A stretch of 64,000 bases of DNA, taken from positions 124,001 through 188,000 of the forward strand of contig NZ_JBBCOR010000007.1 of the NCBI RefSeq assembly GCF_037151175.1, given 5' to 3'. The notes beneath the pieces are model-generated. The model was given only the letters and a program-made list of their open reading frames with translations. It did not search any database and had not been told where the DNA came from. The DNA comes from Asaia sp003994335. GTDB lineage: Bacteria; Pseudomonadota; Alphaproteobacteria; Acetobacterales; Acetobacteraceae. This document shows, in pieces, positions 26,839-35,549 of the stretch. The position numbers and the translations under genes are program-made. The stretch's first letter is position 1. Every line of letters begins with the position of its first letter.

Positions 26839-28833
26839 TTAGTGATAGGTTACCGGTCTGGCGCTTGCGATCTCCTGCTCATCGGCGAAGCGCGGCCACT
26901 GGGCATGGGCCAGAGCATGGAGCGAGGGAGCAGGAAGCCCGAGCTTGTCCGCATAGATCCAGAGATAGGCGAAGGCGTGATGCACGTAGTCGCGTGTCTC
27001 GCCGTTGGGCAGCAATTCCATGAAAAGAAGCGGATCATGGATCAGCGCCGCTTCATGAGGGGTGCCGCTCTCCCAGCGTGCAATCGCGCCAGGCCCTGCG
27101 TTATAGGAGGCCAAAGTGTGAATCAGATCCCCTCCCTTGGGTGCCGCTTCGGAACGCTCTGACAATCCTGCCAGATACTGCACATAGAGCTGGCCGATCT
27201 CGAGATTGACGGCCGGATTATGCAGGCGTCCCACCATATCGGCGGGCACGTTGATGATCGCGACGCCATGGGAATCGAGCGCGGGTTTGGGGCCGCTCAC
27301 GAAGCTGGCGGTAAGCGGACGGATCTGCATCAGCCCATGGGCTCCGGCGCTCGACGAGGCTTTGGCGTCGAAGTTCGATTCAAGCCGGGTCAGGGCATAG
27401 ACAAGAGCCGGATCCATCTTGAAACCGTGTCGCGGCGCCAGCTGCGGCATGGGGAACCCGGCCAGATGCGCTGGGCGACCGTCTCGCGCACCCAGAATCG
27501 TCGCGATCTGCTCCGACAAATCATGCAGTCCCGCCGCGGCGGCGACGAGTTGAACCGAGTGGCAAAGCGCTGTGTCAAAGGCAATATCGGGCCACATGCG
27601 GCGCAGAAGCGCCTCGGCCCGGGCCGTCTCGCCAATCTGGAGAAGGGCGAAGAGACGACGCCCCTGCGGGGTCGCGGCAACGGCTTCGACGTCGATTTCA
27701 CCCATGACAGGGATCGGATTCTGCAATGCCGTTTCGTCATTCTTCGGCAGGGTATCAGCGGTTTCCTGCGTGACTGGCGTCTGCCCGGCGTGGTGCAGGC
27801 CGAGCATCTGACGGGCCAGGATACCGTAGAATGTGCCGGGCTCGGCGGCTGCGCGCTGGAGCCAGGATGTGGTCAGTGTGGCAGGCCCGGCTAGGTGGCG
27901 ATGCACGCGCGCCGCCCAATAGGCGCTGGCTGCACGGACGTCATTGGTCGTGGTCTGGGCACGAGATGCCTGCTCGAAGAACTGTGCGGCATCATGATAT
28001 TCCCCCTCGCGCCAGGCGGCGAGCCCGGCCACATAGCCGGCATAGCCGAGCTGCTGGGCACTTCTGGCAAAACCCGCCCGAGCCGTTTCGAGGGCAAACT
28101 CCGTTTCACCGGCACTCAGCATGCCCAGTGCCACTTCAGCCTTGAGTTGCGCTGCATAGAGCGGGGTCATGCCCGGGGTGGAATCGATGAGCCTCACGGC
28201 ACTCTGTCCGCCCTTGAGCCCCCAGGAGAGGCGCTCGGTCACGGTGCGGTCGAGCAGGGGATTGCGGTTGAGCAGGTGGGCGATGGGGTCCATCGCGCCG
28301 GGGGTTGCCGTCGTGGAGGTGTCTGAAGGGGCCAGGGATGTCGGGAAGTTCTGGGTGGCGACACTTCCTCTGGGGCTCAATGAGACGAGCAAAGACTGAA
28401 TGGCGCCGGCATCGGCCAGGCTCGAAAAGGTCTTGAGCCACAGGCGAAGCTGGACAGGCTGGGGATGATAGGCCGGATTGAGATAACGCTCGGCCAGCAG
28501 GTCACCCATCAGGACGCTGTCATGCGCGGCACGTGAGCGGGCAATGGCGGTTTCGAAATCGCCCGCGCGTTGGGCGCGGAAAGCCTCTTTCAGCAGCGCA
28601 GCGTCTGAGGCGGTTAGGGGGTGGGGAAGACCATTCGACCCGCCAGGCGCGAAGGATCGCGGCGTTGCGAACGCCGTTTCCTCACTCTGGGCATTGTCGT
28701 GGTCGGCAGGGTTAAGCGTCGGTCTGCTTTCCTGGGCACGAAGCGGATTGAACGTCGCTCCCGCCACAAGCATCGCGCACAGCATGGCAGCACGGGCGCT
28801 ATTACTCGACGCGAAATAAGAAATTCCTCGCAT
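26839..28833 (-). CDS. soluble lytic murein transglycosylase
   Basis: 664-aa periplasmic muramidase that cleaves peptidoglycan with 1,6-anhydro-MurNAc formation. A signal peptide (MLCAMLVAGATFNPLRAQ) precedes a long alpha-helical superhelical domain, then the C-terminal SLT domain: YALTRLESNFDAKASSSAG with the catalytic Glu, GLMQIRPLTA, and ASYNAGPGAIARW. The start at 28833 removes an unconserved extension. The order of helical U-domain then SLT matches the Slt70 family. Confidence 0.9.
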   Translation of the reverse strand: MRGISYFASSNSARAAMLCAMLVAGATFNPLRAQESRPTLNPADHDNAQSEETAFATPRSFAPGGSNGLPHPLTASDAALLKEAFRAQRAGDFETAIARSRAAHDSVLMGDLLAERYLNPAYHPQPVQLRLWLKTFSSLADAGAIQSLLVSLSPRGSVATQNFPTSLAPSDTSTTATPGAMDPIAHLLNRNPLLDRTVTERLSWGLKGGQSAVRLIDSTPGMTPLYAAQLKAEVALGMLSAGETEFALETARAGFARSAQQLGYAGYVAGLAAWREGEYHDAAQFFEQASRAQTTTNDVRAASAYWAARVHRHLAGPATLTTSWLQRAAAEPGTFYGILARQMLGLHHAGQTPVTQETADTLPKNDETALQNPIPVMGEIDVEAVAATPQGRRLFALLQIGETARAEALLRRMWPDIAFDTALCHSVQLVAAAAGLHDLSEQIATILGARDGRPAHLAGFPMPQLAPRHGFKMDPALVYALTRLESNFDAKASSSAGAHGLMQIRPLTASFVSGPKPALDSHGVAIINVPADMVGRLHNPAVNLEIGQLYVQYLAGLSERSEAAPKGGDLIHTLASYNAGPGAIARWESGTPHEAALIHDPLLFMELLPNGETRDYVHHAFAYLWIYADKLGLPAPSLHALAHAQWPRFADEQEIASARPVTYH

Positions 28834-29011
28834 GGTGGGGATGCTCGTAGCCCCTCTCGCCCGACAAGGCAAGAGTGGCCAAAAGGTCACACCAAAGGAG
28901 TTCGCTATCCTAAGAGTGTTTGCGGAATTCTACCAGAGGGTTGCGGCCGAAAAACGGCGTTTTTCTGGGCTGAAATCAATTTTTTTTATTAAGCAATTGC
29001 AACTACCTGTG

Positions 29012-29797
29012 TCACGGCGCGCCATCGAGGCATTCCGCCAGGAAAACGAGGTCTTTCCACATCTCCCGGCGGGCGCGTGCGCTGGAAACCAGCTGCTGCG
29101 GGTGCTGCAATGCGAGGGCCTCGATGGCAGCCCCGTTATCGAGTCGCAGGGTCAGCCATTTGCCGCGTGAGCGGGCGACACTGGCCTGTTCGTCCATCAG
29201 GAGGCGAAGTGGAGTCGGCCCCAGCAGGAGGAGGCGACCGGGCTGAGCCTTGATGATGGCCGCCTGAAGCAGGGCGCGACATTCTCTCATTTCGATCAGG
29301 GATACCGCCCGCCCGCCCGGTGGCCGCCAGGGAAGGGCAGGCGCTTGGGAGAGGGTCGTGCGATCCAGGCCGATACTGGGCAGGATCAGGTCGAGCAATC
29401 TGCCTGTCTCTCCGGCGAACACAGTACCGGAGCGGTCTTCATCCGCATCAGGAGCGTCGCCAATCACCATGAGGGCTGCTCCCGGGACAATCCGGGGCCG
29501 GACGCTCGTGGAGGCTGTCCGGGCCAGACCGCATTCGGGAAAGCTGTCCACGCCCCAAAGCGACGCGGTTTCCGGATCGACCGGCGCCGGGCGTATGGAG
29601 GCTGCCGGGAGTGTGCCAGGCACCGCTGCACGCGTACGCAAAGGCGCGTTTCGCACAGGCCGGGCGGTCAGGGGCGCAGGGCGGTCGAGACGCTGGGGAG
29701 CAACCTCATCAAGGAGGCAATCCACCCCCCATTCCCGGTACAGGTCCAGCAGGGCAAGAATCTCGGATCGGTCCTGGCCGGACAAGGTAAGGGACAT
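29012..29797 (-). CDS. uracil-DNA glycosylase family 4-like protein, degenerate
   Basis: 261 aa. The core matches family-4 uracil-DNA glycosylases: MVIGDAPDADEDRSGTVFAG (usually GEAPGxxED), GRLLDLILPSIGLDR and the HPQQLVSSARARREMWKDL end. A proline/arginine-rich N-terminus of about 90 residues precedes it. Several positions that normally hold iron-sulfur cysteines are changed, for example PWRPP where family members have CRPP; Cys is kept in PECGL and REC. It may be an altered glycosylase or a structural relative without activity. Encoded alone, divergent from the TPR gene. Confidence 0.75.
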   Translation of the reverse strand: MSLTLSGQDRSEILALLDLYREWGVDCLLDEVAPQRLDRPAPLTARPVRNAPLRTRAAVPGTLPAASIRPAPVDPETASLWGVDSFPECGLARTASTSVRPRIVPGAALMVIGDAPDADEDRSGTVFAGETGRLLDLILPSIGLDRTTLSQAPALPWRPPGGRAVSLIEMRECRALLQAAIIKAQPGRLLLLGPTPLRLLMDEQASVARSRGKWLTLRLDNGAAIEALALQHPQQLVSSARARREMWKDLVFLAECLDGAP

Positions 29798-29848
29798 GAT
29801 TTCTTATCAGTTTGGTGTCTGCTCGGGTTCAGTCTAGATTGTCACACG

Positions 29849-31663
29849 ATGCAAACCAAGCACTCTCCGTTTCGGCTCGGCCTTCTCGCCTGTCTCGCCT
29901 CCGTCTGTGGGGCAACGGCCCATGCTGCCGCGACCCCGACAGGGCCGGCTCTGACCGCGCCCGATCACTCCCTGACGGGCAGCTTGCTCGGCAGCATCGT
30001 CGCGGTGCAGCGCAATAATATCCCGGATGCCGATCGTGCCCTTTATGACTCGGTCATGCTGGGCTATCGCGATCCTGACTTTGTCGTCATGGCGCTCCGT
30101 TTTGCGGCAATGGATGCGGGTCCCGATGCCGCTGCCCGCGCCTTCTCCCTAGCGGCCCTGGCCCCTAAAGAGAGTCTTGCGCGCATTGTCATGGGAACGG
30201 TGGCCTTTCGTGATGAGCAATGGAAACGCGCTGAAACGTTGTTTACGCTTCACGGCAAGGCGCCCCAAGGATTTCTGCGCCTTGCAGGGCAGGGGCTGAT
30301 CGACTGGTGCCGCTATGGGGCCAACCCGGTCGATGGGGCGCTGGACCCGGTCGTGACGCCCCAGGGTACTCCGGATGGTGCCCCCGATCCCGTGATCTAT
30401 CTGGCCCTGTTGCAGCAGGCACGCATCGCCTCACTGCGTGACGAGGCCAACACGGACCGTCTTTTTGCGCAGCTTGACCCCAACGCCACGACCATTCCGC
30501 CGCTTCTGCGCGTGCTCACCCTGCAATTTCAGGCGGACTGGCTGGCTTATCGTCATCATGAGCCGGAGGCCCGCAGGAAACTGGCGGCGGTGGGCGCGCT
30601 CTTGCCAGCCTTCCAGCTCGTTTCCGGTCGTCTGCGGCCGCAGGCTCTGGGGCCAGGGTTTTCGCCCCGACAGGGGCTCGGCGAGTTTCTGATCGGCGTC
30701 ACGACCCTGCTGGGCGATACGGCCCCGCAGGACCGTCATGGCCAGGGTGACAGCGGAGTTTCGCAAGGCGATGACAAGCTGCGCGATGTGCGCCAGCTCA
30801 AGATCTTGCTTCTGCGTCGGGCGCTGTTCCTGCAGCCCGACCTTACCCTCGCCAAGATTCTGCTCGCTGAGGAGTTGCGCAATGACGGCCAGCTCGACAT
30901 GGCCCAGACTGCGCTCGACGGCGTCGGCGCCGATGCTCCCCTGGCGCCCCTTGCCGATCACGCGCAGGCGCAGGTTGCCCTAAAACGTCATGACCTCAAG
31001 GCTGCGCTGCATGCTCTGGAGCCTGTGGTCAAGGCGAACCCGGACAACCCCGATATTCTCAATGAACTCGCGGCAACACAGGATCAGCTCGGCCAGTCCG
31101 AGGCCGCTGCTGCGACCTATACCCATGCCCTGAATCACGTAAGCGTCATGGAGGCCCGCATCTGGCCCCTCCTTCTCGGGCGGGCCATTGCGTGGGACCA
31201 TCTTGGACATCGTGACAAGGCACAGGCCGATCTTGACCGGGCTATGGCCCTCAACCCGTCGGAGCCTGTTCTGCTGAATTACGCCGGTTATTCGGATGTC
31301 GAGCATGACGAGCGACCGGACCAAGCCTTGCAGCTTCTGCGGCGCGCCATGGATCTGGCCCCGGATGACGCCGAGATTCGCGATAGCTATGCCTGGGCGC
31401 TTCTGAAGCAGAACGGGGATCTCACTCAGGCTCTGCCTCTGCTGCTTTCAGCAGTGAATGCGGCACCGGGAGATCCTGAAATCGCGTATCATCTCGGTGT
31501 CGCCTACTGGTATCAGGGGCGTCAGCTCGAGGCGCGTGACCAATGGAGCCAGGCCCTCAACAACAAGCCCGAGCCTGAAACGCGCGCGCTGATCGAGGCG
31601 GCTCTGGCGCAGGGGCCGGATCTGCCCGTGATGCGCGGGCGGGCCATACCCTCGCCCCGATAA
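29849..31663 (+). CDS. secreted tetratricopeptide repeat protein
   Basis: 604 aa with an N-terminal signal peptide (GLLACLASVCGATAHAAA) and a long series of TPR-like helical pairs; the best repeats are in the C-terminal half, for example LGHRDKAQADLDRAMALNPS and PDDAEIRDSYAWALLKQNGD. This is the layout of periplasmic or outer-membrane-associated scaffold proteins. No enzymatic motif seen. The start at 29849 is the first ATG before the signal peptide; a longer upstream frame overlaps the opposite-strand glycosylase gene. ispE follows after 11 bp. Confidence 0.85.
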   Translation: MQTKHSPFRLGLLACLASVCGATAHAAATPTGPALTAPDHSLTGSLLGSIVAVQRNNIPDADRALYDSVMLGYRDPDFVVMALRFAAMDAGPDAAARAFSLAALAPKESLARIVMGTVAFRDEQWKRAETLFTLHGKAPQGFLRLAGQGLIDWCRYGANPVDGALDPVVTPQGTPDGAPDPVIYLALLQQARIASLRDEANTDRLFAQLDPNATTIPPLLRVLTLQFQADWLAYRHHEPEARRKLAAVGALLPAFQLVSGRLRPQALGPGFSPRQGLGEFLIGVTTLLGDTAPQDRHGQGDSGVSQGDDKLRDVRQLKILLLRRALFLQPDLTLAKILLAEELRNDGQLDMAQTALDGVGADAPLAPLADHAQAQVALKRHDLKAALHALEPVVKANPDNPDILNELAATQDQLGQSEAAAATYTHALNHVSVMEARIWPLLLGRAIAWDHLGHRDKAQADLDRAMALNPSEPVLLNYAGYSDVEHDERPDQALQLLRRAMDLAPDDAEIRDSYAWALLKQNGDLTQALPLLLSAVNAAPGDPEIAYHLGVAYWYQGRQLEARDQWSQALNNKPEPETRALIEAALAQGPDLPVMRGRAIPSPR

Positions 31664-31674
31664 GCCCGATTTCG

Positions 31675-32592
31675 ATGAGACTGCCAATGCCCACGGATCG
31701 TTCTCTGGCCCATGCCAAGATCAACCTTTTTCTGCATGTCACGGGCCGCCGTCCCGACAATTATCATGAGCTGGACTCGCTTGCTGTCTTCGCCGAGACG
31801 GCCGATATCCTGACCTTGAAGGAGCCTCTCGAGACGGGTGAAGGCCTTTCGCTCACGATCGATGGACCTTTCGGGGCAGGGCTTGATGCGGGGCCAGAGA
31901 ATCTCGTGCTTCGTGCAGCAGCCGCGCTGCGTGCAGCCGCGCGTCAGGCGGGCCATACCGCATCGGACCTGCCCGATTATGCCCTGCATCTGACCAAGAA
32001 CCTGCCTGTAGCTTCCGGGATCGGGGGAGGTTCGGCCGATGCGGCTGCGGCCTTGCGTCTTCTCGCGACCGCCTGGGCTTGTCATGAAATCGATCTGGCG
32101 CCCATTGCGGCAACGCTTGGTGCCGATGTGCCGGTATGCCTCGCCCAGTCGACACAGCGTATGCAGGGTATTGGCGAGATTCTGGTCCATGCGCCTGCAT
32201 TGCCGCGCTGCGCGATGGTGTTGGTCAATCCCGGTATCGCCGTGCCTACTCCTGCGGTGTTCAAGGCGTGGAAGGAATCAGAGGCCGAGTTTCGCGCACC
32301 GGCGGTATTGCCCGAGCAATGGGATACGCCGCACGCCATGGCAGAAGTATTGCGTTCCACTTCGAATGATCTACAACGGGCAGCGGTAACTCTGTTCCCG
32401 GTAATTGCTGAGGTTATCGAGAGGCTGGACAACACGGATGGCTGTCTTTTTGCCAGGATGAGCGGTTCGGGTGCGACCTGCTTTGGTCTCTATGCTGAGC
32501 TGGAACAGGCGCAACGAGGGGCGTCGGCATTACGCGCTCATGGATGGTGGGCCGAGGCCGGATGGATCCAGACCGGGGACGACCGGCTCTGA
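31675..32592 (+). CDS. ispE: 4-diphosphocytidyl-2-C-methyl-D-erythritol kinase
   Basis: GHMP-family kinase of the MEP isoprenoid pathway; it phosphorylates CDP-methylerythritol. The signature is complete: AHAKINLFLHVTGRRPDNYHELDS at the N-terminus, the ATP loop LPVASGIGGGSADAAAALR, and the C-terminal ARMSGSGATCFGLY. Length of 305 aa is normal. Another ATG four codons in (31687) is possible. It feeds the isoprenoid pool used for hopanoids, quinones and undecaprenyl carriers. Confidence 0.96.
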   Translation: MRLPMPTDRSLAHAKINLFLHVTGRRPDNYHELDSLAVFAETADILTLKEPLETGEGLSLTIDGPFGAGLDAGPENLVLRAAAALRAAARQAGHTASDLPDYALHLTKNLPVASGIGGGSADAAAALRLLATAWACHEIDLAPIAATLGADVPVCLAQSTQRMQGIGEILVHAPALPRCAMVLVNPGIAVPTPAVFKAWKESEAEFRAPAVLPEQWDTPHAMAEVLRSTSNDLQRAAVTLFPVIAEVIERLDNTDGCLFARMSGSGATCFGLYAELEQAQRGASALRAHGWWAEAGWIQTGDDRL

Positions 32593-32618
32593 ACACTCTT
32601 TGAGGGAAGGTCGGGTCT

Positions 32619-33005
32619 ATGGGGGCAAGAATGCAGGTCGTCCAGAAAGAGGACGGCACGGGAGCGACACTCCGGTTCCTTGAAGGGAGTGGGATCGAGG
32701 GTGAAATCGACCTCACCCTGGAGCAATTGACACAGCTGATCGGTAGTCTGGGTCGGGTGCGTTACGCGATGACCGCCAACCAGCCCCAGCCCTCGATCGG
32801 CAATGCTCCTTTCCTGCCCGTCTATAATACGAACTGGGCCCTTCAGATCGATGCTCTGACAGAGGGCTCGACCCTTGCCTACCAGCATCCGGCCTATGGG
32901 CCGGTTGGGCTGGTTTTCGGGCCGGATGATGTCGAGAAGCTGATCAAGGGCCTCAACCAGCATCGCGCGCTCATGGCGGCCAATACAAGCCGCCGACCGA
33001 GCTGA
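32619..33005 (+). CDS. conserved hypothetical protein
   Basis: 128 aa, no signal peptide and no transmembrane segment. It contains LRFLEGSGIEGEIDLTLEQLTQLIG and APFLPVYNTNWALQIDAL. It lies 26 bp after ispE on the same strand, so probably cotranscribed. The Met at 32631 (MQVVQK) is an alternative start. No function is recognised. Confidence 0.75.
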   Translation: MGARMQVVQKEDGTGATLRFLEGSGIEGEIDLTLEQLTQLIGSLGRVRYAMTANQPQPSIGNAPFLPVYNTNWALQIDALTEGSTLAYQHPAYGPVGLVFGPDDVEKLIKGLNQHRALMAANTSRRPS

Positions 33006-33030
33006 GCGGGCCTCTCCTGGCGCGATGCCG

Positions 33031-34032
33031 TCAGGATCTGCGTCTGACGCTGCACCAGGCTGCGGTCAGGCCGAGTAATCCCATAAGGACGGCTCCCAGG
33101 CCCATGCGACGCGGAATGGTCAGCAGGAGCGGCTTGCGTCCCTGTTCACGAAGGGGAATGCCTTCATAGGGTCCATGGGCTGCATAGGCACCCTCTACGC
33201 TCTCGTCGAATGAGTCGTCCGCTTCTGCCTGTGCGCCAGCGGCGAATTGCGCCTTGAGACCATTTTTCGCCAGATAACGGTCGCGCAGCGATGGGGCGAG
33301 GCCGTTGATCAGGCTCGGGAGAATGGACGAGGCACCAACCCAGATATCCCGATGATGGCCGAGCACGGCCTGGCAGATCGCATGCGCCGCGACTTCGGGT
33401 TCATAGACTCTCCCGACCGGCTTGAGCGTATGTCCGGACCGGTTTCTGCTCCAGCCAAGACGCGGTGTATTGATGGAGGGGAGATGCACGACGGTGAGGT
33501 CGATCCGGTCGGAGAGCGCCCTGATCTCGGGTCGGACACTGTCGCAGAAAGCGCTGATCGCTGCATGCGCGCCATTGACGGCGGCCTGCAGAGGCAGGCC
33601 GCGTAACGGATGGGCGAGGCCCAGATTGACGATCGTGCCGCTTCCGCGGCGTCTCATGCAGGTCAGGGCCGCCTGGGTGCCGTATACCGAGCCGAGATAG
33701 GTCACCTCGGTGACACGTCGCAACGTCTCTGAATCGAGCGACAGAACCGGCCCGATGGCGGTCAGGCCTGCTGCGTTGATCCAGACGGTGATGGGGCCAA
33801 GTTCGCGTTCGATGTGTTCGGCGGCTTCGGACAAGGCCTTGGCGTCGGCCACATCTACGCTGAGTGTGAGGGTACGAATGCCACTGCCCTGCAATTCCGC
33901 CGCGGCGTCTTCAAGGCGCTGGGCGTTGCGGCCCAGAAGGGCAATGTCGAAGCCATAGGAAGCGAGCATACGCACGGTGGCGCGCCCGATACCGGCTCCC
34001 GCGCCTGTGACCACGGCAATCTGGTTGGGCAT
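33031..34032 (-). CDS. short-chain dehydrogenase-fold protein lacking the catalytic triad
   Basis: 333 aa. The Rossmann motif TGAGAGIGRAT (residues 9-19) and the NAAG motif (86-89) are intact, but the catalytic positions are changed: Ser to Leu139 (NLGLA), Tyr to Val152 and Lys to His156 (VNGAH), with the correct 13- and 4-residue spacings preserved. Close SDR relatives read GSA and YCGAK here. The C-terminal region after the Rossmann core (VHLPSINTPRLGWS, YEPEVAAHAI, LAPSLRDRYLAKNG) is as in active homologues, and a hydrophobic tail suggests membrane association. The protein can probably bind a nucleotide but not catalyse SDR hydride transfer by the usual mechanism. It follows the YqaA-like gene by 21 bp. 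Confidence 0.88.
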   Translation of the reverse strand: MPNQIAVVTGAGAGIGRATVRMLASYGFDIALLGRNAQRLEDAAAELQGSGIRTLTLSVDVADAKALSEAAEHIERELGPITVWINAAGLTAIGPVLSLDSETLRRVTEVTYLGSVYGTQAALTCMRRRGSGTIVNLGLAHPLRGLPLQAAVNGAHAAISAFCDSVRPEIRALSDRIDLTVVHLPSINTPRLGWSRNRSGHTLKPVGRVYEPEVAAHAICQAVLGHHRDIWVGASSILPSLINGLAPSLRDRYLAKNGLKAQFAAGAQAEADDSFDESVEGAYAAHGPYEGIPLREQGRKPLLLTIPRRMGLGAVLMGLLGLTAAWCSVRRRS

Positions 34033-34053
34033 GATGCTGGCTCCTTGCGCAGG

Positions 34054-34686
34054 CTACAGATAGGTGACGGCGAGAATGCCAGCGATGATCAGAAAGAGAA
34101 AGCCGCACATGACCACCGTCAGTCGACGTTCGATGAAATCGCGTATGGGCGCGCCATAGAACCAGAGCAGCGTGGCCACCAGAAAGAAGCGCGCGCCGCG
34201 CGTCACCAAGCTGGCCGCCAAAAATGGGAGGATTGCAAAATGCGATGCCCCTGCGGCGATGGTGACGATCTTGAAGGGGATGGGGGTAAGACCCTTGAGC
34301 AGAATGATCGCCACGCCATATTGACGGAACTTCTCCTGCATCACCGCCAGCGTATGCTCCGCGTGATAGAAGTGAACGATCGGAAGAGCGACATGCTGCA
34401 GCAGCACCGCGCCGATAACCCAGCCCAGAAGGGCCCCGCTCACCGAGCCGACGGTGCAGATGGCCGCGAGGATAAAGGCGCGCTCACGAGCCGCCAGTAC
34501 CATCGGGATCAGAAGCAGGTCGACCGGAATGGGAAAAAACGAGGCCTCGGCAAAAGCGACGGCAAAGAGCCACCACCCTGCGTGAGGGGATGCCGCCAGG
34601 GCAAGCGTGCGTCGATAGAGCGGCTGGAACAAGGCGGCCTCCGGGTGATGATCCTGCCGCTGTGCATGGCGCAAGAGCCGCCTCAT
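34054..34686 (-). CDS. YqaA/DedA-like (SNARE-associated) membrane protein
   Basis: 210 aa with five or six hydrophobic segments and the YqaA-type features FAEASFFPIPVDLLLIPMVL and LKGLTPIPFKIVTIAAGASH, reminiscent of the DedA/VTT family of membrane phospholipid scramblase-like proteins. The start at 34686 overlaps the stop of the upstream ynfA-like gene (ATGA); ATGs further upstream fall inside that gene. Its physiological substrate is unknown. Confidence 0.85.
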   Translation of the reverse strand: MRRLLRHAQRQDHHPEAALFQPLYRRTLALAASPHAGWWLFAVAFAEASFFPIPVDLLLIPMVLAARERAFILAAICTVGSVSGALLGWVIGAVLLQHVALPIVHFYHAEHTLAVMQEKFRQYGVAIILLKGLTPIPFKIVTIAAGASHFAILPFLAASLVTRGARFFLVATLLWFYGAPIRDFIERRLTVVMCGFLFLIIAGILAVTYL

Positions 34687-35015
34687 GTCGAGCGTGGTCC
34701 CCATAAAATGAGCGCCGCTCCCGCGAGGCATATCAGGGCGCCGATCATGTCCCATCGATCCGGGCTTCGCCCTTCAACCAGACGCATCCAGATCAGGGAG
34801 GCCGTAATATAGACGCCGCCATACGCCGCAAAGGCGCGTCCGGCGCTGTCGCTTTCAATACGCGTGAGGATAAGGGCGAACAGCGTCAGACTCATCAGAC
34901 CCGGAATGAGCCACAAGGCTGATCGTCCAAGACGAAGACAGGACCAGAAAGCGAAGCATCCCGCGATTTCCGCAAAACCCGCAGCGATGTAGAACGCGAG
35001 AACAAGCATGCACAA
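34683..35015 (-). CDS. YnfA/UPF0060 family small membrane protein
   Basis: 110 aa with four hydrophobic helices and the signature LAFYIAAGFAEIAGCFAFW and AYGGVYITASLIWMRLVEG of the YnfA (UPF0060) family, small multidrug-resistance-like proteins. The start could also be the Met at 35009. It leads a coupled minus-strand series with the YqaA-like and SDR-like genes. Confidence 0.92.
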   Translation of the reverse strand: MCMLVLAFYIAAGFAEIAGCFAFWSCLRLGRSALWLIPGLMSLTLFALILTRIESDSAGRAFAAYGGVYITASLIWMRLVEGRSPDRWDMIGALICLAGAALILWGPRST

Positions 35016-35549
35016 TTCCGTTCTGAAAAGCGTCCCTCGTTATGCCGCCTGAGAGGAGGCAGAGCGACCCCGGAAGCGCGGGTTTGTCCAATGTGGCTCC
35101 CCGGAAGCAGGGCGATGCCCAAAAGCAGGTCTGCGAGGGCATGAAGGCGCGAATAGCGGCTTCTCATGCGCGATCCTGTCCCATGTCTCACTGGTGCGAC
35201 CTCCCCTGAAGACGGCGTCTGAGGGTGGCTTCGGATCTCTTGGCTGTATGCCGCCTCGGTTCTCTGCTGCGAAGAGGAAATGGGTCTTCGAGAGACGGTA
35301 AATCATTGTTTTTAATTGCATTAAATCGCGTCATGAAGAAATAAAAGTCTGACCGCAACAGCGCTTCGAAGCATAGTAAAGTAGGTCGGTCTGGTTGTCT
35401 CTGGCTTCAGGGGGAGGGCAGGGATGCGCCGCATCTTGCGTTCGAAAACAAATCTGTCCAATAGGGTTTCGATACAAATAAAAACGCCCCGAGAGTGATT
35501 TTGTACCCTTGTAAGGTTCGAGCAAAGGGCACCCAAAAGGAGGGTTTCG
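35016..35549. other. intergenic region between the ynfA-like gene and galE
   Basis: About 530 bases lacking a supportable gene. An A/T-rich stretch occurs around 35300-35350, and AAGGAGGG at 35539-35546 is the galE ribosome binding site. The open frames here have protein-unlike composition. No RNA gene, repeat or terminator was recognised. Confidence 0.45.

Noticed and set aside
29345..29848. Upstream extension of the TPR protein to position 29345
   Set aside because: The extension lacks signal or domain features and runs antisense to the glycosylase-like gene; the signal peptide begins at 29849.
33814..34812. 332-residue plus-strand frame opposite the YqaA and SDR genes
   Set aside because: Composition is rich in His, Gln and Arg as in antisense frames; the opposite strand has conserved membrane-protein features.
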